A DNA stretch of 64,000 nt from Corylus avellana (lineage: Eukaryota > Streptophyta > Magnoliopsida > Fagales > Betulaceae): the NCBI RefSeq assembly GCF_901000735.1, contig NC_081550.1, forward strand, positions 8,144,209 through 8,208,208. The letters are read 5' to 3'. Of the stretch, positions 1-11,335 are shown piece by piece (the first letter of the stretch is position 1; each line of letters begins with the position of its first letter). The position numbers and the translations under genes are program-made. A model generated the notes under the pieces. That model searched no databases. It had not been told where the DNA came from and saw nothing but the letters and a program-made list of their open reading frames with translations.

Positions 1-1408
1 AGGAACATAGAGACATTATCAAGCAAGTGTGGAGGCCGAAGGAGCTGAGAGCAAATGCATGGTTGACTGTGAGGGGCAAACTGGATTGAAGCAAGAAGGC
101 AATAACGCGATGGCATAGTGCTAATAAGGAATCTGTAGCCACAAATATCGCCAAGAAGACATTGGAGTTGAAGAGCCTGCAGGAGGATGAGGGGCTGTCC
201 AAGGTGACAGAAATTCGATAGGTCCAAGAGGAAGTCAACGATCTCATCAAAAAGGAGGAATTGTCTATGAGGCACATGGCGAAGGAGCATTGGTTGAGAT
301 ATGGTGATAAGAAATACAAGTTTTTTTCACGCGTGTGTCAACCAAAGAAGGAGAGCAAAAGAGATTTCTTTGATTATGGATGAAGAAGGACGGACCTGGT
401 CCACTACAGAGGCGGTTGAACAAGCCTTTATTAATTATTTTGGCAACCTGTTCACGTCTTCATCACCGGGGGGAATTGAGAAATGCCTGGAAGGAATGCA
501 TGGAAAAATTACACCAGAGATGAATGAGAAGATGCTTCAAGCTGTCATTGTGGATGAAATCAGCACTGCATTATCCCAAATGGCACCCTTCACGTCTCTT
601 GAGTCGAATGAGCCACCGGCTTGTTTCTACCATGAGAATTGGCCCACGATAGGGCCTGAGGTATGTCAAGCAGTGATTAAATTTTTCCATTCAAACCAGC
701 TTGATAGAGAGGTAAATACTACTTATATTGCTTTGATTCCCAAAATAAAAAACCTTGTTAAGGTTTCTGATTATCACCGCATCACCCTATGTAACGTTAC
801 TTATAAGATTATTTCTAAGACTCTGGCAAATAGGCTTAAGGTGATTTTACATGCTATTATTTCATCACTTCAGAGTGCTTTTGTCCTTGGTAGGCTTATT
901 TCTGATAATTTACTAGCGGCATATAAAACCCTACAATCCATGAACTCCCGCATGTGGGGTAAGGTGGGGTATATGACTCTTAAGCTAGACATGAGCAAAG
1001 CATATGAAAGAGTGGAGTGGGCCTTCCTTGAGGCAGTAATGTGGAGGTTGGGTTTTGCGGAGCTTTGGATAGGGCTAATCAATCAATGTATATCAACTAT
1101 CTCTTACTCTATTCTTATCAAATGGAATTCTTACAAAATTTATATGCCCATCAAGAGGGATAAGACAAGGGGATCCTACTTCCCCCTATCTTTTCCTTCT
1201 TTGTGCGGAAGTTATGAGCTCACAACTACAACAAGCAGACCACAATGGCACTTCAAGGGGAGTGCCTACCTCTCCTAAGAGCCCACAGATTAATCACTTA
1301 TTTTTTGTAGATGACAGTCTCATTTTCTACAAGGTCACCTGACAGAATTGGAAGAACCTTTCAACATTGTTGGAGGACTATGAAAGGGCTTCTGGTCAAA
1401 GGCTGAAC
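1..1408 (+). mobile_element. LINE (L1-type) retrotransposon, 5' portion with endonuclease linker and start of reverse transcriptase, degenerate
   Basis: This is a plant L1-clade non-LTR element that enters from the left edge. A reading frame open at 301-1278 begins in the linker upstream of the RT (hallmark WLRYGDKKYKFF just before it) and runs into the fingers and palm. The RT signatures ALIPKIKN, DYHRITLCNVTYKIISKTLANRL, LISDNLLAAYKT and LKLDMSKAYERVEW are visible, the last holding the first catalytic Asp. Many frameshifts and stops flank this frame, for example around 200-300 and after 1200. The next RT block reads FVDDSLIF near 1303-1326, the DD catalytic motif, in a different frame. Homology stops at 1408 in the ASGQRLN motif, where an LTR element is inserted, and resumes at about 7542. 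Not functional. Confidence 0.9.
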
Positions 1409-2810
1409 TGATAAGTGCCAAATATTGCATATTTGGACCCCTTTATTTACATTAGTTAATCCTTCAACTGTGTCGTTATTTAATATTTTGTGTTAGTTTT
1501 GTGTTTTTAGTGTTTTGTAGGTCATTAAAGAAAAACTACAGCTTTAAAGGGAAAAATGCAAAGTTTGGAAGAAAGCATACTTTGAGAAGACCTAGATGAG
1601 GTGGTTAAGTTTAACCAAATCCAAGAAAAGGTTAAATCGGATTAAAGATCAGATTGGATTAAAGTTTAGATTGGATAAAATTTTGGATTTGATTCAAATT
1701 CAGATTCTGCACACGTCTTAGTATTTTGACTATAACTTTCCGTTAAAATGTCGGATTGAAGTGATTCAAGCAGCATTGGAAACTAACTCAAAATACTACA
1801 ATTCATTGTGAAATAGGATTTTCCTAATTCGGACGGTTACTATGCCAAAATCTCCCCGCAATAAAAGTACACAAATCTAGACGAATACTATTCCGATTTC
1901 AGACTTCTATTTTGATTGGGAGACAGACCTCCGAATTATCTAGGTTTAATAGGGCTTCTAGGACTTCCCTAAGCCTATAAATAGACTTCATTGCATTCAA
2001 GAAAATATATAGAATTTTAGAGAGCAAAATTCTACAGTTTTTCTTTTTTTAGTTTAGGTTTTCTTTAGATTTAGGTTTTATTTTTATGTGAAGCTAAATT
2101 CCCAACTGAGGTTGGGGATGAAGCCTCACTGATGAAGAACATCAATATTTTCATGTAAGTCTTTATTTATTTGATTTTATTGGGTTTAATATTTCAATTG
2201 TTTTACTTCTTTTCAATGTGTGAAGTGATTCTTAGATATTTTTTATGATTTAAGGATACACTTGATGATTTAAGATAATTTCACATAATTGATTGCTTGA
2301 TTTTATTTGCCTAAATAATTGGATATCCCTAGTGATTTATTCTACGGATACATTTGGTGTTTCAATTAAGATTGGATATCTTTTGTGATTTACGAATACA
2401 TTTGATGATTTAATTGATATTGGATTCCTCTTGTGATTTGTGCAATGAATGGATACATGTGATGATTTTGATTAATTGTTTGAAGCATAGTAAAACATAT
2501 CTAAGATTTTAATTGTGAGAACTTCAGATTAATATTGATAAACATGAAAGTATGTTGTTATGATTCGGTGAGTGTGAATTCCCAAACCTTAGTATTTTAT
2601 CTCTTAGTTTATTTTAATTAGTTTATGCTTGTCTTTTAATTTTTAAAACCAAAATTCAAAACCCTTTTGGAATTAGGTTAGGCTTTAATTAGTTTAGATT
2701 TAAATTGATCTTTCAAAAATACAATTCTCTGTGGGTTCGACCTCGCACTTGCAAAACATTATATTGCAAACTATTCGTGCACTTGCGAGTATATTAAAAT
2801 TTGCACAACA
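1409..2810 (+). repeat. 5' LTR of the Athila-like element
   Basis: It starts TGATAAGTGCC and ends in ACAACA. It matches the repeat at 6133-7534 along its whole length with scattered substitutions. Its opening resembles the start of the solo LTR at 42361-43679 read on the minus strand (TGATAAGCGCC), so the two belong to related families. Confidence 0.88.
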
Positions 2811-2816
2811 AGTTTT

Positions 2817-2834
2817 AGGCGCCGTTGCCGGAGA
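2817..2834 (+). promoter_or_regulatory. Primer-binding site, tRNA-Asp type
   Basis: AGGCGCCGTTGCCGGAGA lies just downstream of the 5' LTR. It is complementary to the 3' end of plant tRNA-Asp apart from about two changes. This primer type is typical of Athila-like Ty3/gypsy elements. Confidence 0.8.
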
Positions 2835-3469
2835 ATTGTTTATTTTTTTAAACCAATTTATTTCTAGATTAGTTTTATTCTTCTACTAGTTATAATTAGG
2901 ATTTTTTTTTCTACAATTTGTTTTGTTTTATTCCTATTACTAATAAAATTTAAAAAAGAAAAAAAAAATTCTTGTTGTTTTTTATTTTTTTTGTTTTTTT
3001 TTTTGGCTTGTTTTACAGTTCAGCTGCAGCATCGTCCGCACACCCCTACTAGTGTGATCGATCGTTGCCCTGCTACGATCGAGCGCACTCGGGGCTAAGA
3101 CAGCTAGCTCAAGCACACTTGTGCTCTTTAATTGCCACATCTTCACTCAAGTGCGATCAAACGCACTCACAGCAAAGGCAGCAATTGCAGCAGTTCCGTA
3201 GATCTTTGCCAAAATTTATTTTTGTCATTTTTGTGAGTTTTTAAATTTTAGTTTTATTTGTTTAGGTAGTTAGTCAGTTTTTTTTTTTTTTTAGTTTATT
3301 TTATTTAAAAATAAAAAAAAATAAAAAAATAAATAAAAAGGTTAATGTTTTTTGTGGGATATTTGCATGCTAAAAAGTGAGGGGTGTGTGGACGGTGCTG
3401 CGGCATGAATTTTCATTTGCATGAATTTGCATGTTTTATGTGGGAAGCATGAATTTTCATTTTAATGAT

Positions 3470-4628
3470 TGTAATGTCTCTCCTAGTTATAGGACACCAG
3501 CTCCTACCAACTACCATCAAAATTTTTACCTACATAAACCATGTTCATATTGTTTCAATCCTTATCATGAGGAAAACAATTGTCCAGATCTGCGAGCTTA
3601 GCTCAACGGCTTGTGGGACAAATTAGACCAAATCAGAGCAGCTAGATCTAACTTTTCATATGAACAAATGAACAGAAACTTCTCCAGTCCAGGGTTTGAT
3701 TTAAATTCCAATTATTACAAACCCGGACTGGAGCAACCAATCTAGTTTCTCATGGTCAGCTCAGGCTACAGGAAATTATGCTCACCAATTTGATGAATTG
3801 CACCATTCAGAATATCCGCAGTTCAATCATCAAGCTTAACCTCCTGTTTATCAGTCTACCACTCAAGTGCCACAGCCTACACCATAACCATCACTGGAAG
3901 ACATGATCAAAACATTAATAGAAAAAGTCGACCAGTCCAACTCTCGAGCTAATTCCAACTCCCAAGCTATACAAGGGCTCAAGAATTCCAACTCCCAAGC
4001 TATACAAGAGCTAAAAGGTTTTACCAATGAAGCTGTATAGGAGCTGAGGAATTCCAACATGGCCAATGGCAGAGACATAAAAGAACTTAAGCAGGCCATG
4101 ACTAAGATAGAAGGACAGATCGGTCATCTAGTTGCTGACTTCAACATAATAGAGGAAGAAGAGCTTCAAAGTCAGTTGATGGCTGAAAGGCACTACATGA
4201 TTGATGAGGATGATTCCGAAAATTCTTATCATGAGCATGTCCAAGTCACCATCACACTTGATAGTGAGAAAATTGTGGATAACAAAGCGGAGGAAGAGAA
4301 AGAGGAGCAAGTTGAGCACCCTCAGCAAGTTGAGCATCATGAGAATAGTGAGCCCCCAACGGATCCTAATCTGCCCAGTGACATGGAAGTGAGTACTGAA
4401 GCTCCTGCCTGCATCACTGTCCCTCTTGAGACACATCAAGAGCCCAATGCTTCATCACCTGAATGTCTCAAAGAGCCATCTTATGTGAAGATACTTAATG
4501 ACTTGTGCACAAAAGCACACAAATCTAGGAATCACTTTTCTAAGAATATCTTTCGAAGCAAGCAATTCTACATAAGATGGCGAAATATCCTTCCAGATGG
4601 GTATGAAGTTTTGAAGAAGAAGGGTTAG
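3470..4628 (+). pseudogene. Gag-like open reading frame remnant of the Athila-like element
   Basis: The 5' part carries a Cys-rich stretch (CSYCFNPYHEENNCPD, a CxxC plus H/C arrangement like a zinc knuckle), followed by several in-frame stops and at least one frameshift before 3900. The 3' part is open from 4059 to 4628 (189 codons) and reads as a hydrophilic coiled-coil-like segment (NGRDIKELKQAMTKIEGQ), an acidic Glu-rich stretch and a basic tail. A short internal repeat (NSNSQAIQ twice, about 3955-4015) precedes it. The layout resembles the gag-only interiors of plant non-autonomous Athila-type elements. Not translated as an intact protein. Confidence 0.7.
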
Positions 4629-4639
4629 AAGAGATTGGT

Positions 4640-6116
4640 TGGACATCCGCATGATCGGGGAAGGCGCTGTAAAGTTTTCTCCTCCAGTTTATTTTTTGTA
4701 CTTCACTCCATAAATTCTTTCTGTCCTTTTTCACTATATGTTACTTTTATTTTTTTTTGTTTCTAACAACAATCAATCTTTTGATATTTGTTTTTATGAA
4801 AATATTGCTGTTAGTTTTGTTGACAGGTGTTTTGTTGTTTAAGTTTGGGGGACGCCCTAGCCTTATTCACACTCAGATTTCCTTACTTTCAGTAATGTAT
4901 TTCTATACTACACATTGAGGGCAATGTGTAATTTAAGTTTGAGGGTATGGAAAAACACTTTGTCTGTTTATTTTTGTTCTTATTGTTTATTTATGTTCTT
5001 ATTTGTTTATTTTTATTTGTCATTTTGTGTTAAAAAATTTTGAAAAAAAAATAAAATAAAAAAATTTGTGCTATGTTTTTGTCAAGATTGAGTTAAACTA
5101 TGACTATAGTTTGCATTTAATTGGATTGTTTAAAGGGTTGAACACATTATTATGTCATTAGGAGTCTGAGTCCATTGACTTATTTTTTGGTAAAAGAGAT
5201 TTCACTTGTTTTGAGATAAATTTTTATGAGCACATTAACACGTTTTCTGTGAGCTTAAGCTTGTTCTCTTTGAGATTTGTTGGATAACCTATTGATGAAT
5301 AACCATTGGCTTGCAAGATAAAATAATAATAATAATAATAAATAAATAAGAGAAAAAAAAAAAGAAAAAAAAAAGATCAAGTTGAGTTTTCCGCTGAGTA
5401 ACTGGACCTCTTGCCTCATTAAGCATTGAGTGTTCGCGTCAAAAGGTGTGAAGTTCAGTGTTGATTTAAGATATGGCTAGTCTGGCTTCGTAGCCTTTTT
5501 TAATTAAGTTAATAAGCCATTAGAGATGTTTTACATCTAGTGCCCTAAAGTCACCTGCCTTGGGAGTCATTGGCTTAACACTTGTTACATGGGTCAATTA
5601 GAAAGCTTAAGGGAGTTAGACATTGCAGAGCCTGTAAAAAATTAAAAAAAAAAACAAAAAAAAAAGCATATCTTGCCTTGGTTGTTTTATTTGATAGGGA
5701 TTTTTACAAATTTTATGGAACTTGTCTTTAGTTTAAACTGAAAGCTTCATGATTGAATGCTAATTACACTTTGCACTTTTCAGAACATATGAAGTCTCAA
5801 TTGTTTATTTATGAGTGATTTGATTCTGGATTTCCTTTTGACTATGATGATGGTGTTTGTTTTTTTAAGTTTACTCATGAATAAGAACCATAGTTTATGT
5901 GAAATTTTTTTCTTGTTAATAACATAGTGCTATAATGTTTGTGGGTATCATTCCTGTTAAGCTCTCATGAGACTTCACTTATCCACTAAGGATGCCTAGA
6001 GGTTTAAAAGGCTTGTTGCATATCCTAAATACAATCGTCTCTCCCACGAATGAAGATTTATGTTTCTTGCTTTCATTTTATTTTTCGTTTTGTTTTGCTA
6101 AGGGACTACCAAAATG
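4640..6116 (+). other. Non-coding interior of the Athila-like element
   Basis: AT-rich DNA with A-tracts (about 5041-5066 and 5341-5372), an AAT microsatellite (about 5320-5345) and no frame related to pol. This is where pol would lie in an autonomous relative, so its absence supports a non-autonomous element. Confidence 0.7.
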
Positions 6117-6130
6117 TAAATTTGGGGGTG
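6117..6130 (+). promoter_or_regulatory. Polypurine tract upstream of the 3' LTR
   Basis: AAATTTGGGGGTG lies immediately 5' of the right LTR, in the position expected for the plus-strand primer. Confidence 0.65.
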
Positions 6131-6132
6131 TT

Positions 6133-7534
6133 TAATAAGTGTCAAATATTGCATATTTGGACCCCTTTATTTACATTAGTTAATCCTATAGCTGTATCGT
6201 TATTTAATATTTTGTGTTAGTTTTGTGTTTTTAGTGTTTTGTAGGTCACTAAAGAAAAATTACAGCTTTAAAGGGAAAAATGCAAAGTTTGGAAGAAATC
6301 ATACTTTGAGAAGACCTAGATGAGGTGGTTAAGTTTAACCAAATCCAAGAAAATGTTAAATCGGATTAAAGATCAGATTGAATTAAAGTTCAGATTGGAT
6401 AAAATTTCGGATTTGATTTAAATTTAGATTCTGCTTATGTCTCAATATTTTAACCAAAACTTTCCGCTCAAATATCGGATTTAAGTGATTCAAGTGGCGT
6501 TGGAAAGCTAATTCAAAATACTACAATTAGTTGTGAAATAGGATTTTCTTAATTCGGACGGTTACTATGCCAAAATTTTCCCGCAATAAAAGGACACAAA
6601 TATGGACGAATCCTATTCCGATTTCAGACTTCTATTTTAACTGGGAGACAGACCTCCGAATTATCTAGGTTTAATAGGGCTTTTAGGACTTTCCTAAGCC
6701 TATAAATAGACTTCTTTGCATTAAAGAAAAGATATAAAATTCCAGAGAGCAAAATTTTACAAATTTTCTCTTTTTAGTTTATGTTTTCTTTAGATTTAGG
6801 TTTTATTTTTATGTGGAGCTAAATTCCCAACTGAGGTTGGGGATGAAGCCTCACTGATAAAGAACGTCAACACTTTCATGTAAATATTTATTTATCTGAT
6901 TTTATTGGGTTTAATATTTCCATTGTTTTATTTCTTTTCAATGTGTGAAGTGATTCTTTGATATCTTTTGTGATTTAAGGATATACTTGATGATTTAAGA
7001 TAATTTCACATAATTGATTGCTTGATTTTATTTGTCTAAATAATTGGATATCCCTTGTGATTTGTTCTACGGATACATTTGATGTTTCAATTAAGATTGG
7101 ATATCTTTTATGATTTACGGATATATTTAATGATTTAATTGATATTGGATTCATCTTGTGATTTGTGCAATGAATGGATACATGAGATGGTTTTGATTAA
7201 TTGTTTGAAACATAGTAAAACATATCTAAGATTTTAATTGTAAGAACTTTAGATTAATATTGATAAACATATAAATATGTTGTTATGATTCGGTGAGTGT
7301 GAATTCCCAAACCTTAGTATTTTATCTCTTAGTTTATTTTAATTAGTTTATGTTTGTCTTTTAATTTTAAAACCAAAATTCAAAACCCTTTTGGAACTAG
7401 GTTAGGATTTAATTAGTTTAAATTTAAATTGTTCTTTAAAAAATATAATTCTCTGTGGGTTCAACCTTGCACTTGCAAAACATTATATTGCAAACGATTC
7501 GTGCACTTGCGAGTATATTAAAATTTGCACAACA
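6133..7534 (+). repeat. 3' LTR of the Athila-like element
   Basis: Direct repeat of 1409-2810. The terminal TG has mutated to TA (TAATAAGTGTC). It shares with the 5' LTR the unusual run of NNGGAT-type repeats with TGTGATTTA spacers (about 6960-7190). Confidence 0.87.
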
Positions 7535-7541
7535 AGTTTTT

Positions 7542-9560
7542 GGAACCACGACAGAACCTCTATCTTTTTCAGCCACAATACTAGGTAGGAGGATCATGAT
7601 ACTCTCCTACAATTAACAGGTGTACAGGCTACCCAACGATATGATAAGTACTTAGGGCTCCCAGCCCTTGTGGGAAAGTCCCGAATTGGGGAGTTCAAAA
7701 GCATGAATGATCGAGTGAGGAAACGGGTCAATGATTGGAAGACGAAGTTCCTCTCCCAAGCTGGAAATGAGATTCTTCTGAAGGTGGTATTCCAAGCAAT
7801 CCTCACGTATAGTATGAGTATTTTCCTGTTGCCAAAAACACTTTGTAAGAAGAAAAATGTTATTATGCGGAAATTCGGGTGGAGACACAAGAAGAATGAG
7901 AACAAAATCCACTGGATGAACTAGGCAAAGATGGGAAGATCCAAGGTGGAACAAGGAATGGGTTTTAGAGATCTCACTTGTTTCAACACGGCCCTCCTTG
8001 TAAAACAATGCTGGAGACTCATACAAAATCCAGACATCCTGGCATCAAAAATTATAAGGGTAAAATCCTATCCCTGTAGGTCTTTTTGGGATTCAAAACT
8101 TGGAAGTAGGCCATCTTTTAAGATGGTGCGTGATGGAGTAATATGGCGAATTGGAGATGGGAGATTAGTGAAAATATGGGGGGATTGTTGGGTTCCTAGA
8201 CCGACTTCTTTTAAGATCCAAATGCTCTATTGGAATGGGGAAGAGGATGCCAAGGTCTGTACTTTGATGGACCCAAGAATGGAGGGTTGGAATGTCCAAT
8301 TTATCCGAGAACATTTTGAGGAGGAAGAAGCTGAAATCATATGTAATCTTCCTCTGAGCCGATATAACCAAAAGGATAAGATGATTTGGCGCCTCACAAA
8401 GACAGGGAACTTCACTGTCTGAAGTGCCTACTACCTGGAAAAGGAGAGAAAGTCACAGTTGGGAGGGGAAGGATTGTCTCAATTGGGTTAGAACATTATT
8501 TGGAAGACCATTTGGAACTTAAAAGTTTCAAATTCCACTGGAGTTTTCCTTTGTAGGATGTGCAATAATTTTCACCCCACAAAGGAGAATTTGTTCAAAA
8601 AGGGTATAGTGCAAGATGATACATGTGCGATTTGTACTAGGGGGTCGGAGACAGTCATGCATGCAATATGGGAGTGCTCGGCAGCTCAAGACATATGGGG
8701 GGATGTGGATGAAAGATCCAAAAAACCCATGGTTCTTTCTCAGAGATTATGGAACTAATGGGAGCTCTTATAGCTAGATGCAGTAATGAGGAGATGGACC
8801 TCTGCGCAATAATAGCCCGTGGCATTTGGATGAGACAAAACACAGTGGTGCATGGCGGTTTGCTTACCCATCCAAACCTTATAGTACGGGAGGCTGAAGA
8901 CCTTTTGCAACAATTTCACCAGGCCCAGGGTATCACAGAACACATGGGGGATAGTGAGACTCGTCCCTTATCAACTCTACCGGCAAAATGGAAACCTCCG
9001 CAACAGGGGGGATTTAAAGCGAATTGGGACATAGCTCTGAATACAAAGCTTAAAAGACTGGGGATTGGCGTGATCATACGTGACTTTCTGGTACTTGTCA
9101 TAGTGGCTAGGAGCAGATCATTGGCAATAGTCCAAGAACTAGCCACAGTCGAAGCTATGGGGGCGCTGAGTGCAGTGGAACTCTGCCGGGATATTACTTT
9201 ACAGGAGATATTCTTAGAAGGAGATTCCAAGCTTGTCATTGAGACAATAATGGGATTAGGCCCTAATCTGTGCCTTTATGGACAAATCGTGGGAGATATC
9301 CAACAGGTGCTCATGCATTTTCGAAGATGGGTGGTGGGGCATGTAAATAGAGAGGCCAATTAAGCAGCACATGGGCTCGCAAACGCAAAAGTACAAGCAT
9401 TTATTGATTTAGTATGGATGGAGGAAGTCCCTAGAATTATTCAGATATTGTAACCCTAGAGCAATCTCCTCTTTCTCTAGAGAGCTCTATGCTCTGGTTG
9501 TTTTTTCGTTCTTGATTTTCTGGAGTGAATAAAGATTATTGATTGATTATTTTTATTTTT
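7542..9560 (+). mobile_element. LINE (L1-type), 3' portion: RT thumb, zf-RVT and RNase H region
   Basis: Homology resumes exactly where it was broken at 1408 (TSIFFS follows). Recognisable blocks in order: YLGLPALVGKSR (about 7645-7680), the linker to the zinc-binding RT-associated domain (LVKQCWRLIQNP, about 8000-8035), the zf-RVT domain with CAICTRGSETVMHAIWEC (about 8620-8680), and an RNase H domain (8980-9453). Stops at 7922 and 8420 break the frame. A short 3' UTR ends near 9545 with TTGATTGATT-like repeats, as plant L1 tails often do. With 1-1408 this is a single old LINE whose 5' end is outside the window. Confidence 0.88.
8980..9453 (+). pseudogene. LINE-encoded RNase H domain, broken by one stop
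   Basis: A plant LINE C-terminal RNase H (RVT_3 type) that would degrade the RNA strand of the cDNA hybrid. Expected acidic positions are visible: Asp in FKANWDIA, Glu in ATVEAMGALSAVE, Asp in LEGDSKLVIE. The terminal motif reads VNREAN then TAA, where related elements have Gln, so a single CAA to TAA change cut the protein at 9361. In-frame homology continues (AAHGLANAK) to a natural stop at 9451-9453. Confidence 0.8.
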
Positions 9561-10680
9561 ATTTTATTTTTTATCTTTTTTCATTTAGATATACATGATT
9601 AATTAAATGTAGGGAAAGCCAATAGGGGTTTTACCAATTCAATGATTTTATTGGAGGATATATCATTTTAGGTCGAGCCTATTCAAATAAAAAATTAATT
9701 AATTTTTTTTTATTAAAAAAAAAAAAAGTGTAGTTGTGGGATCATTTGGTTTAGTGCGAACATATATATAGCACTGAAGTGTGAAAGAAAGAAAGAAAGT
9801 TGACCTCCAAATCATGGGTTGGTTGCTACTGCTTTCTCCGTCTGCTACCACTTTTTATTTATTTATTCATAGCTAATCATTTCTTGATCCTAAAGGCACG
9901 GAAGCATGCACCCACTTAGAGTGGGGGGCAGGAGTTTCTAGATCCCACATTTTCAACTAAATCTTGTTTAGGGTTCAAAATAAGTAGCCAAACAGAGCCC
10001 ATTAATTAATTTCATGTGAAAATTTTAATTAGGTGAAAAAATATCCAAAGCATAATTATTGATGAAAATGTATACAAATTATCTATAAATTAATTCTGAC
10101 TCTTTCAATTCAAAAGATTTTTTTGACTAAAATGTTTACAAATCTTCGAAGTTCTTTAAAAACATGTCAATTAATTATAATTCACTCTCTCTTTCTTACG
10201 ATAAATGAAAATTTATAAATAACATGCATTTTAATACAATAAATATTTTTATGAAATTAAATTTAAATAGACAAAAATATGAGCTTAAGTTTAATGACTT
10301 CTAGGAAGAAAAAAAAAAAAGATAATGTATTTTTGGAGAAGGAGAAAGCATGGGAGGAAATCAAATTATTTAAGGGACATGGGGAGGTTGATTGTACAAT
10401 TTATATTCGTGTCGCAAAAGTATTAGATATGGTGTCATATTTTATAAAATAATTAACAAAATTGAGACCAAGAGAGTAATTTAATAATATATTAAACCTT
10501 AAGAATTGATTTGATCCGGAATGACGTGAGAAAATGTCAAAGATAATGGATTTAAACATTATTTTGTAGAATATTAATTAAATAATTAAATTTATTATTT
10601 TTACATGTTTAACCTTTTGACATAAGGGTATGATTTAACATTGTATCATATAAAGTGATATGATACATCAAGCAATCTCA
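9561..10680. other. AT-rich intergenic sequence, no gene seen
   Basis: Short homopolymer and GAAA tracts only (for example 9785-9800). No coding homology, LTR border or inverted repeat was recognised. Confidence 0.6.
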
Positions 10681-11085
10681 AAGACAAAGAATTCTCTTAT
10701 AAGCCACATGAAACCTCGAGTTACGGGTACGCATTCTGTGATGCGGATTGGGTATGATGCAAAGACATTTAAGATTAGATCTGAACGTGACACATCCACA
10801 GCTGGTTAAACTATATTGTGACAACAAGGCACCCATTCATATAACCTCAAATCTAGTATTCCATGAGCGACAAAACATATAGAGACTGGCTGTCGCCTCA
10901 TCCGAGAGAAACTCCAAGCCAAAATTATTTAAATCATTCACGTGTTTACAAATCAGCAAGCTGTCGATCTATTCACTAAAGCATTTGGTACAACACAATT
11001 TCAACATCTCTTGAGCAAGTTAGGTGTCTTTAGTATCAACTCCAACTTTAGGATGAGTGTTAAGGAATTAAGTGGGCACGAAGAA
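10681..11085 (+). pseudogene. Ty1/copia RNase H / 3' pol remnant
   Basis: Fragments of the copia RNase H tail occur in order: a [12 protein letters not shown] piece (about 10725-10750), [20 protein letters not shown] (about 10811-10870), [16 protein letters not shown] after a frameshift (about 10876-10925), and QAVDLFTKAFGTTQFQHLLSKLGV (about 10957-11028), the conserved C-terminus of copia polyproteins. At least two frameshifts separate them. No LTRs were found on either side. Dead fragment. Confidence 0.82.
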
Positions 11086-11264
11086 CAAGTAACGTTAACA
11101 CCAATTTCTTACCATGCATACACAACATCAAGCGTGAAGAACAACCTTGTTTTTATAATTTTGCTCTTATTTCAATTGAATATTTCACTTGTTATGCCTC
11201 ATTTATTAAGAGAGCTAAGCTCGCAAATGAGAAGCAATATTAAAATACTAATTAAATAATTAAA

Positions 11265-11289
11265 TTTATTATAAATTTAAGCTCTTGAG

Positions 11290-11335
<46 letters not shown>

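Larger units (their letters stand above)
1409..7541 (+). mobile_element. Non-autonomous Athila-like (Ty3/gypsy) LTR retrotransposon nested in the LINE
   Basis: Two direct repeats of about 1.4 kb (1409-2810 and 6133-7534) bound a 3.3-kb interior. A sequence matching the tRNA-Asp primer site (GGCGCCGTTGCCGG) follows the left LTR, and a purine-rich tract (AAATTTGGGGGTG) precedes the right one. The interior has only a broken gag-like frame and A/T-rich filler; no protease, RT or integrase is visible, so the element would need enzymes in trans. The host LINE motif is cut after CTGAAC and resumes with GGAAC, giving a 4-5 bp target duplication with one mismatch. The exact right border is uncertain by about 6 bases because both LTRs share AGTTTT after the expected terminal CA. 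The LTRs are clearly diverged, so the insertion is not recent. Confidence 0.88.
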
